Shown in pieces: positions 56,907-64,000 of a stretch of 64,000 nt of DNA; within the stretch, counting starts at the first letter, position 1; every line of letters begins with the position of its first letter. Position numbers and translations under genes: made by a program. The DNA is from JAGWRA01 sp963711505 (GTDB lineage Bacteria; Acidobacteriota; Vicinamibacteria; Vicinamibacterales; CAVVIG01), in the NCBI GenBank assembly GCA_963711505.1, contig CAVQEJ010000003.1, positions 1,860,001-1,924,000 on the forward strand, read 5' to 3'. The notes beneath the pieces are model-generated. The model saw only the letters and a program-made list of their open reading frames with translations. It was not told where the DNA came from and made no database searches.

Positions 56907-58457
56907 ATGAAGAGACTGTTGTGTGTGGCGTCGATGGTGGTCTTCTGCGCCGCCGGGTCGGTTGCGCGTATTGCCGCACAGGAGCGTCCCGCCCATCAGC
57001 GAGAGGCGGCCGCGACGCCGAAGGAGACGGCCGTCTCCACGAACCACACCATCCAGCTCGACGGGAGGGCAATGCCCTACACGGCCACCGCCGGAATCGA
57101 TGCTGCTCCAGGACGACCAGGGTGAGCCGACCGCGTCGATGTCCTACGTCGCCTACACGCGCAGTGATGTGTCGGACCCGGCTACCCGTCCCATCGCCTT
57201 TCTCTACGACGGCGGCCCGGGCTTCGCCTCGATCTGGATCAACGTCGGCGCGTTCGGTCCGCAGCGCGTCGTCACGGCCGATGCCGCGTCGAGCGGCGCA
57301 CCGCCCTACCGGATGGTCGCCAACGAGTACAGCCTGCTCGACCGGGCGGACCTGGTCTTCATCGACCCGGTCGGCACCGGCTTCAGCCATGCGGTCGGCA
57401 AGGCGCACGATCGCGATTTCTGGGGCGTGGATCCGGACGTGCGGTCGCTCGCGCAGTTCATCCGGAAGTACATCTCGCGCCACGACCGATGGAACTCGCC
57501 GAAGTTCCTGATGGGACTCAGCTACGGCACCTTCCGGTCGGCCGCGCTGGGGAACTACCTGCAGTCGCACGACAACATCTATATCAACGGCATCGTGCTG
57601 ATCTCCTCCGTGCTGGACATGGGGACGACGTCGTTCAGGCCGGGCGCCGATCTACCGTACGAGCTGTACCTGCCGACGTACGCCGCGACCGCCTGGTACC
57701 ACAAGGCGCTGAACCCGCAGCCGCCCGACCTGCCGGCGTTCCTGCAGCAGGTGCGAACATTCGCGCGGACGACGTACGCCGGTGGGCTGATGGAGGGTGC
57801 CAGCCTCAGCGCGAGCCGGAAGCAGACGATCGCGCAGCAGCTCGCGCAGTACACGGGCCTGCCGGTCGACTACATCATGCAGGCGGATCTGCGCGTCACG
57901 GTCGGGCAGTTCCTCGCCGAGTTGCAGCGCAGCCACCACATCGTCCTCAGCCGGCTCGACTCGCGTTTCCCGGGCGACGTCTACGATCCGCTGTCGGAAT
58001 CGGCGGAATACGATCCGATCAGGCCGGCCATCTACGGCGCGTTCACGGCCGCCTTCAACGCCTACATGACGCGTGATCTGAAGTTCAATCCGGATGAACA
58101 GGTACATCGTGTCCTCGGGCGAGGCGGGACGGTCGTGGGACTGGCGGCACGCGGCCCGCGGCGAACGCTACGGCCGGGCCGGCGAGCCAAACGTGGAACC
58201 GGACCTGAAGCAGGCGCTGATCACGAACCCCGATCTCTACGTGCAGGTCGACAACGGCTACTACGATTTCGCCACACCGTTCTTCGCCACCGAGTACACG
58301 ATGAACCACCTGGGGCTGCCGGCCGGGCTGCAGGATCACATCAGCCTGCAGTACCTACCGGTCGGGCCACATGATCTGGTTGCACGTGCCGAGCCTGGCG
58401 CGCCTGTCGGCGAACATCGGCTCGTTCATCGCGGCCCACAGCGGGTCGAAGCGGTAA
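56907..58457 (+). CDS. S10-type serine carboxypeptidase, three frame breaks
   Basis: About 515 aa from ATG 56907 with a signal peptide (MKRLLCVASMVVFCAAGSVARIAAQ). Breaks near 57105, 58105 and 58367 are bridged by unbroken sense. Catalytic Ser is in FLMGLSYGTFRS (Gly-x-Ser-Tyr-Gly; Glu of classical GESYG is Leu), Asp in NGYYDFATPF, His in VGHMIWLHV; oxyanion GGPGFAS is present. Typical for bacterial secreted S10 homologues that trim peptides from the C-terminus. The missing Glu may change pH optimum. Confidence 0.82.
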
Positions 58458-58480
58458 CGTCATCCCGAACGACGACCATG

Positions 58481-58531
58481 AGGGGCCGCCACCCGCCTTC
58501 GCCCTTCCGGGGCTTCGGCGGGGCGGCCCCT
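58481..58531. repeat. GGGCCGCC/GGCGGCCC palindrome, copy 1
   Basis: AGGGGCCGCC and CCCGCC on the left pair with GGCGGG and CGGCCCCT on the right around a 20-nt loop. Related copies occur near 60.08 and 62.79 kb. Confidence 0.7.
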
Positions 58532-58629
58532 ACGCGCGGGGAGAGAGGCGAAGCGGCCCTGTCCCTTCCTACGGTAGGGGAAGGTGCGAGCCTGCAGACC
58601 TGAGGAATGCGGAGCAGAGAAAGATGATT

Positions 58630-58697
58630 GTAGCGGCCGAGCTTCAGCTCGGCCGATAGCCTCGTAGGTGTCGAGCTGAAGCTCGACACCTACGAGG
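58630..58697. repeat. REP-like pair in head-to-head orientation
   Basis: 58630-58657 is GTAGCG-GCCGAGC-TTCA-GCTCGGC. Directly after, 58660-58697 is a perfect 17-bp stem with TGAA loop (CCTCGTAGGTGTCGAGC and complement). Such paired elements resemble BIME units of classical REPs. Confidence 0.9.
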
Positions 58698-58731
58698 AGA
58701 AAGAATCCCGTCGCCCGTCGCCAGGGCCGTA

Positions 58732-59964
58732 CTACTTCATCTCCTCCACGTACGGCTTCCAGTGGCCCTCGATCTCCGCGCGCATGTAATCGCCGATCCC
58801 GTCGCTCTTCAGCAACATCCGCTTGAACCGGGCGGCTTCGTCGTTGCGCCCGAGCTCGTGGTTCTCGCGTGCCAGCTCGACGTACAGCCGCTGCCGGACA
58901 GTGAGGTTGCCGAGGGATCGAAGAAGGAATCGATGCGCGTTCTGTCGGTGACGCCCGTGTAGGTGAAGTGCAGATCCGCCGGCGTCCGCTTCAGCAGCGC
59001 CGCATAGGCGTCAACCGCCTTCGCCGGCGACAACCTCCCCGTCAGCACCTCGTCGCGCGTGGCAAATAGATCCGTCTCGGGACCGGGCGCGGCCTTCTGC
59101 AGCCGCTGAACCACCTCCGCCAGCCAGTTCCAGTCGACATTGCCCGACTTCGACTGGACCCCCAGCAGGTTGAACGATGCGTTCGCGTCCAGATCGCGCG
59201 GGCGCGTCTCCCGGTCGATCTCGCCGGGCGCGGGCGCGCCGATCGCGGACGCCTTCACGACATCGAGGTCCCTGTCCCCACCGAGGATCTGCCGGATGTC
59301 GTACTGATGATCGTTGCCGACGACGACGAGAATCGTCCGGCCCGGGAAGCGCGCGGCGACGTGCTTGATGCGCATCGCCTGCATGAACGTCCGATAGAGC
59401 TCGAGCCGCCGCGGGAAGTCGCGCTCCCCCGGCGTCCGCTTCGAGTCGTACCAGTCGTCCATCTGCTTCCGCTCGGCGGGATCGTCGCCGAAGGAGAGCG
59501 TGCGGTGGAGGTCGGCCGGCTTGTCGAAGACGAGGAAGCCGTGGAAGCCGCTCGGGCGCCTGAGCAGGCCCGGCGTCGAGATGTTCGACACGCCCCAGAC
59601 GAGCTGCTGGTCGTCGGCCGACGGCATCCAGTCGATCGGAAACAGCGGCACGCCGGTGCGCCGGCTGGTACGGCACGGCGATGTCCTGCTGCTCGTAGGT
59701 GAACTCGTAGAAACTGCCACGCGCGTAGTCGTCGGGATCGCGCTCGATGCAGATGGCGGCCGGCTTCACGCGGTTGAAGAACGCCGTGAAGACCGCCGGC
59801 TGATACTGCCGGGACACCAGCTGGGCGCTGTGATCCACGCCGAGCACGACCACGCGGGTCCTCGAGGATGGCGCCGGCGCGGCAGCAACCGATGGGCTGA
59901 GCAGGAGAGCGAGAAAGGCGACGAACCAGAATCGTGCACGGACGGAACGGATGAGTTTGTACAT
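58732..59964 (-). CDS. Exported protein of the TraB/ChaN-like type, two or three frame breaks
   Basis: About 410 aa from ATG 59964. Signal peptide (FLALLLSPSVAAA). The core RTRVVVLGVDHSAQLVSRQYQPAVF, then VKPAAICIERD, resembles the catalytic His/Glu blocks of TIKI/TraB/ChaN proteins, and VVVGNDHQYDIRQIL (His) comes later. A break near 59668 joins to PIDWMPSADDQQLVWG; a second near 58912 leads to NLTVRQRLYVELARENHELG and end KPYVEEMK. Assignment is tentative. Confidence 0.55.
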
Positions 59965-60072
59965 CGCGGCGGGGAACCTCCAGTCGGGCGGGTCGCGTGA
60001 ATGCGACAGCCGTCTGCGCGTCTTTCAGCGTAGACGGCCGCGCGTCCGGAGAAGTTCACCTCGAGAGCAGAC

Positions 60073-60120
60073 GTGACGGGCCGCCACACGGCCTGACCTG
60101 CGAGCCTGGGCGGCCCCTGC
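60073..60120. repeat. GGGCCGCC/GGGCGGCCC repeat, copy 2
   Basis: CGGGCCGCCACACGGC to GGGCGGCCCC spans about 45 bp and is close to a copy at 62776-62822 (shared CGGGCCGCCACACGGC, GCGAGC, TGGGCGGCCC). In the gap between the TraB-like gene and the permease. Confidence 0.7.
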
Positions 60121-60142
60121 GAGCAGGAAGAGTCCTGGCAGT

Positions 60143-60160
60143 GCCGAGCTGAAGCTCGGC
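60143..60160. repeat. REP-like element, TGAA-loop orientation
   Basis: GCCGAGC-TGAA-GCTCGGC followed by GCTAC; it abuts the permease stop codon on the minus strand. Confidence 0.85.
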
Positions 60161-60161
60161 G

Positions 60162-62687
60162 CTACTCTATTCGCAGCGCCTGCATCGGCTCGATGGCCGC
60201 GGCGCGGCGCGCGGGCAGCAGGCTCGCCACCAGCGCGCACAGGCTGAGGACGATCGCCGCCGCCAGCAGCGTCACCGGATCGAACGGCGAGATGCCGTAC
60301 AGCTGGCTCTGCATGGCGCGCGCGGCGAGGAACGCCAGCGGCACGCCGAGGACGAGCCCGAGGCCGACCTGCGCGAACGCGCCACGCAGCACGAGCTTTC
60401 CGATGTTGCGCCGGTCCGCGCCGAGCGCCATCCGCAGGCCGATCTCGCCCGTCCGCCGCGCCACGCGGTACGACGTCACGCCGTAGAGCCCGACGATGGC
60501 GAGCAGCAGCGCGACCAGCCCGAAGCCGCTGCTGATCCGGGCGATCAGCGTCTGGGCGCTCGTCTGGATCCGCACCAGCTCGCCGAAGCTGTACATCGAG
60601 AGCGGTGTCAGGTTCGGATCGACCTGAGCGAGCACCTTCCGGATGGTCGGCGCCATGGCGTCGGCGTCTCCCTGCACGTGGAGCTCGATCGATCCCATGT
60701 ACATCGAGCCGTCCTCAACCCGGTTGTCGACGGGCATGTCGTAGGTGACCCTCTGCGGGAGCGGGATGAAGAAGATCGGCCGCACGGGGCGCGACGGGTT
60801 GTGATAGATGGCGTCCTTCGCCACGCCGACGATCTCGTAGTCACCCGCGTGCGCCTGCTCATCCTTCCCGAAGTGCCGGCCGAGCGGATCCTCGTTCGGG
60901 AAATAGCGGCGCGCGAACGCCTCGTTGACGACCGCCACCTTGCGCGAGTTCGCGGTGTCCTGCTCGGTGAAGCCGCGGCCGCGCAGGATCGGCGTCCCGA
61001 TGGTCTCGAAGTAGTGCGCGCTCACCCGGTCCCACGACGATCCGCCCTTGCGATCCGTCCCCTCGACATAGATCCCTTCGCCCCAGTTGTTCCCCTGCTG
61101 GGCGGTGTACAGCGACAGGCTCTCCGAGAGAACGCCCGGCGTGTGCTTCAGGCGGTCTTCGAGCTTCTCGTACAGCGCCGTCAGCCGATCGGACGTGTAG
61201 CCGGCGCTCTGGGGAGAGATCCGGACGATGAGACGGCCCTGCCGCTCGAAGCCGTACGGCGCGTTCTGGAAGTGCCCCAGGCTCTGCGTCAGCAGCGCCG
61301 CCACCGTCAGCAGCGCCAGCGACACGGCCGCCTGCAGGACGACGAGTGCCCGCTGCGGCAGCGCCGAGGAATCGCGCATGACGCGCCCCGATCCGCGCAG
61401 CGCGTCGGCGGGATCGGAGCGCGACGCCATCCACGCCGGCCCGACGCCGAAGACGATGCCGGTGAGGAGCGAGACGCCGAACGTGAACAGCAGGATCGGC
61501 ATCGACGGCCCGGTCGAGATCGGGACGTAGGTGGCGCCGCGGAAGGCGATGAGCACGATCGCCTTGCTCGCGTACAGCGCCACCACGAGACCGGCGACGC
61601 CGCCCAGCAGGGCCAGCACGACGCTCTCGGTGAGGTGCCGGCGGATGATGCGGCCGCGCGAGGCGCCCATCGCCAGTTCGACGGCCGTCCGCACCCGGTG
61701 GGCGGTGCTCCGGGCCAGCAGCAGGTTCGCCAGGTTCGCGCAGGCAATGAACAGCACCGAGGCGGCCACGGCCATCAGCAGCAGCAACCCCTGCTCGTAG
61801 TCCTCCTTCATCGCATTGATGCCAGCACCGCCCGGCGCGAGGCGGATCACCTGTGCGTCGATCTTCTTCACGTCGTAGTGGATGCTGGCGTTGGCGGGGT
61901 CCAGCAGGTACCGTCGCAACTCGGTCGTCAGTTGCGCCTGCACCTGCGAAGGCTGCGCCCCGGCGCGGAGCCGGCCGATCGCGTACAGCCACGCCGTGGT
62001 CCGGGCCTCCAGCAGCGAGTTCTCGCGCGCAAAGGTCGGCTCGGAGGCGAGCGGCAGCCAGAAGTCGGGGGGATCGCTGTCGAGACGCTCGCCGAAGAAC
62101 GGTGGCGGCGTCACGCCCACCAGCGTCACCGCGATGCCGTTAATCGTGACGCTGTGGCCGATGAGCGACGGGTCGAGGCCGAATTTCTGCCATGCGCGGT
62201 AGCTGGCCACGGCGACCGGCGGCGCGCCCGCCCGGTCGTCCGCCGGTCCGAGCAGGTGCCCCGCGAACGCTTGCACGCCGAGCGTCGTGAAGTAGTTCCC
62301 CGACACGAACTCGCCGCCGAAGGGCTCGGCCGGCGCGCTCGATCCCGCGGGACGGACGCTCAGGCTCCGCCGGCCGGCCTGCGCGGCGGCCAGCGACTCG
62401 AACGCCGGCGTGTGGTCGCGCGCCTGCTCGTAGAACGGATACGAGATCATCGACCAGTCGCCGAGGAAGTCCCCCTCGACGCAGCAGTTGAAGGTCTCGC
62501 CGAACTTGTAGAGCTGCGACGGATTCGCGACCGGCAGGGAGCTCAGCAGCACGCCGTGCACGAGCGTGAAGATGGCCGTGTTGGCGCCGATGCCGATGGC
62601 CAGCGTCAGCAACGCCGTCGCCGTGAAGGCCGGCGCGCGCCTGAGTTGCCGCAGCGCCTGGCGGATGTCGCGCACGAGTGTCTGCAT
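60162..62687 (-). CDS. ADOP-type ABC permease (intact)
   Basis: 841 aa from ATG 62687 (upstream frame extension has no start site). MQTLVRDIRQALRQLRRAPAFTATALLTLAIGIGANTAIFTLV starts it without the long prefix seen in the 50 kb homologue; periplasmic domains, LLIACANLANLLLARS-type helices, GLRMALGADRRNIGKLVLRGAFAQVGLGLVLG, end ARRAAAIEPMQALRIE. No regulator is adjacent; the TonB receptor gene lies 350 bp upstream on the same strand, so cotranscription is possible. Confidence 0.91.
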   Translation of the reverse strand: MQTLVRDIRQALRQLRRAPAFTATALLTLAIGIGANTAIFTLVHGVLLSSLPVANPSQLYKFGETFNCCVEGDFLGDWSMISYPFYEQARDHTPAFESLAAAQAGRRSLSVRPAGSSAPAEPFGGEFVSGNYFTTLGVQAFAGHLLGPADDRAGAPPVAVASYRAWQKFGLDPSLIGHSVTINGIAVTLVGVTPPPFFGERLDSDPPDFWLPLASEPTFARENSLLEARTTAWLYAIGRLRAGAQPSQVQAQLTTELRRYLLDPANASIHYDVKKIDAQVIRLAPGGAGINAMKEDYEQGLLLLMAVAASVLFIACANLANLLLARSTAHRVRTAVELAMGASRGRIIRRHLTESVVLALLGGVAGLVVALYASKAIVLIAFRGATYVPISTGPSMPILLFTFGVSLLTGIVFGVGPAWMASRSDPADALRGSGRVMRDSSALPQRALVVLQAAVSLALLTVAALLTQSLGHFQNAPYGFERQGRLIVRISPQSAGYTSDRLTALYEKLEDRLKHTPGVLSESLSLYTAQQGNNWGEGIYVEGTDRKGGSSWDRVSAHYFETIGTPILRGRGFTEQDTANSRKVAVVNEAFARRYFPNEDPLGRHFGKDEQAHAGDYEIVGVAKDAIYHNPSRPVRPIFFIPLPQRVTYDMPVDNRVEDGSMYMGSIELHVQGDADAMAPTIRKVLAQVDPNLTPLSMYSFGELVRIQTSAQTLIARISSGFGLVALLLAIVGLYGVTSYRVARRTGEIGLRMALGADRRNIGKLVLRGAFAQVGLGLVLGVPLAFLAARAMQSQLYGISPFDPVTLLAAAIVLSLCALVASLLPARRAAAIEPMQALRIE

Positions 62688-63033
62688 GTGGCGGTTAGAC
62701 GGGAAACGACGAGGCAGGGTTGTCGCGGCGAGGATCAGAGGAAGGTGACCGGAAGCGGACACGCCGAAGAAGATGGCGACGGGCCGCCACACGGCGTGAG
62801 CGGCGAGCTTGGGCGGCCCTTACACCTGGGAGAGAAACGACGTGGCCGGTTCCTCCTCAAAGAAACCGCGCGGCTTCCTCTCCCACGTAGGCGCGGCCCA
62901 CGTGGCGGGCTTCAGGCGGGGCGGCGACCCTACGGGCACTACGGCTAGAGAAGGAGGAGATGGAGCAAGAAACGACGCGCCGGCCGCAGCCACTGGAGGG
63001 CGTATGTGGCTGCCACCGGCGCGTCGGAGACGT
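62688..63033. other. Gap between TonB receptor and permease, holding repeat copies
   Basis: 62776-62822 is copy 3 of the GGGCCGCC family, and 62886-62945 a degenerate copy ending CCCTACGGG. I see no gene. It is the 5' side of the permease and the 3' side of the receptor gene. Confidence 0.6.
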
Positions 63034-64000
63034 CTAGAACCGCAGGCCGGCCGAGACGAGGAACGTCCGGCCGCCCACGATGCCGCGGTACGGCGACGGG
63101 TAGTCGGTGTTGCTGTCGGCCTGGCCGTAGCCCGGCGCGAGGATGTAGCCGGTCGGCAGCCCGAGACTGTCCTTCGGGCTGTTCGGATCGGGCACGACGG
63201 TCGTGTTCCACGCGATCTGCGGGAGGCTGTTGAACACGTTGTAGATGCTCACCTTCACCCACGGCCGCAGCGTGCGCAGCACCGGCACGTCGTAGTTCAC
63301 CGCGACGTCGAACAGGCTCGAGCCCTTGAACTGCCCCATGCCCCGCGAGCCGAAGTAGACGGTCTGGTTGCCGGGCTGGTCGGGATAGGCCGCCAGCAGC
63401 GCCTGCTGGATGGCGGTCAGCGGCATGCTGGCCGTGTAGCTGTACACCCGGCCCGAATCGACGCGCCAGAGTCCGGAGAAGCTGACGTCCCCGCCCCGTC
63501 CGAGGTCGAGGTCGTAGATGCTCCACACCCGGAGGCGGTTCCGCTGGAAGTTCTGCAGGTTGCCCATCGGATACGACCGCGCGGCGTCGAAGGCCTCGGG
63601 ATAGTTCCCGATGATCGAGACCTGGCCCGGCTGGCTCGCCGCCTCGCCCTCGTAGTTCCCGCGGTCCTGCAGCATCAGCGTGTAGTTGCCGTTCACCGTC
63701 CAGTTGCCCCGGATGCGGTAGTTCGCGTCGAACACCATCCCCTGGTACTGCCGGGTCGCGATGTTCGAGTTCCGGTAGACGACGTTCGTGAACGTCCCGT
63801 AATCGGCGCCGTCCTTCACGACGTCGGTCGTGCCGTTGGCGAGCGAGATCGTGTCCTCGATCAGCCCGTTGGTCCGCCGGAACACGTAGGTCGCCTCCGC
63901 ATAGCCGCGCTGCCCGAACTGGCCGCCGAGCGCCAGCGTGAACTCCTTGGTCACCGGCGTGTGCAGGCCGGAGGCCAGCGACACGTTGGCGGTCGGGAAG
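63034..64000 (-). CDS. Oar-like TonB-dependent receptor, 5' part off the window
   Basis: 322 codons to the stop at 63034; the frame is open at base 64000. Beta-barrel strands alternate (FTLALGGQFGQRGYAEATYVFRR, WTVNGNYTLML, VSFSGLWRVDSG, PWVKVSIYNVFNSLP) and the last residue is Phe after FLVSAGLRF, as needed for Bam recognition. Matches the C-terminal barrel of carboxypeptidase-domain TonB receptors abundant in Acidobacteriota. Substrate unknown. Confidence 0.88.
   Translation of the reverse strand, partial: FPTANVSLASGLHTPVTKEFTLALGGQFGQRGYAEATYVFRRTNGLIEDTISLANGTTDVVKDGADYGTFTNVVYRNSNIATRQYQGMVFDANYRIRGNWTVNGNYTLMLQDRGNYEGEAASQPGQVSIIGNYPEAFDAARSYPMGNLQNFQRNRLRVWSIYDLDLGRGGDVSFSGLWRVDSGRVYSYTASMPLTAIQQALLAAYPDQPGNQTVYFGSRGMGQFKGSSLFDVAVNYDVPVLRTLRPWVKVSIYNVFNSLPQIAWNTTVVPDPNSPKDSLGLPTGYILAPGYGQADSNTDYPSPYRGIVGGRTFLVSAGLRF

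Noticed and set aside
60859..61992. Minus-strand frame inside the 60-62 kb permease
   Set aside because: A second frame of a complete FtsX-type gene; Arg/Gly-rich with no motif.

Overview
The window looks like chromosome of a high-GC member of the Acidobacteriota, probably the Vicinamibacteria lineage. The evidence is family content read from the sequence: four large FtsX/MacB-type permeases of the acidobacterial duplicated orphan permease (ADOP) kind, two of them with PadR regulators; a VWFA-related acidobacterial protein; a CarD regulator; a VPS10/sortilin-like BNR protein; and the C-terminus of an Oar-like TonB-dependent receptor. No ribosomal RNA or species marker is present, so the assignment is inference.

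Layout. 1-27.8 kb is gene-dense housekeeping and metabolic DNA: a TPR protein; a small lipid or polyketide-like operon (ketosynthase, FAD oxidoreductase, ICMT-type methyltransferase); threonine ammonia-lyase with a zinc-ribbon protein; Lon protease with a glycosyltransferase-like protein; a thioesterase; a Tat-exported M24 peptidase; a PmtA/UbiE-like methyltransferase; a homocysteine methyltransferase/MTHFR fusion; a metallophosphoesterase; an orphan NuoI; a LytS/LytTR two-component pair followed by signal peptidase I and a CDF transporter; a hydroxyacid dehydrogenase; Rex-MoaC; an OPT transporter; PlsC; and CarD. From about 28 kb to the end the DNA is accessory: ADOP permeases, five toxin-antitoxin modules within 20 kb, a tRNA-Leu(CAA) flanked by a lower-GC segment with two broken helical-protein genes, a TetR-controlled pair of NAD(P)-binding proteins, lipoproteins, OsmC, Sco1, an S10-type peptidase and a TonB receptor.

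Two things cut across the window. First, about 23 genes carry one or more 1-nt frame breaks while the conserved sequence continues cleanly in another frame. Many breaks fall in G/C runs, which points to long-read consensus errors more than to mass gene decay; such genes are given here as single CDS entries spanning the breaks. Second, intergenic DNA is full of structured repeats. Heptamer-word arrays, often as inverted arms, use a different word at each locus. A dispersed palindrome family (CCGAGC-TTCA-GCTCGG core, flanked by GTAGC) occurs only from 28 to 60 kb.

Genes are often translationally coupled by 4-nt ATGA/GTGA overlaps. Several promoters and operators can be read directly: a 12-bp-arm palindrome on the -10 of a padR promoter, a second padR-type promoter with a CCTAA/TTAGG box, tandem identical palindromes upstream of tetR, palindromes before most TA modules, and sigma70-like promoters for carD, tRNA-Leu and the LytS operon.
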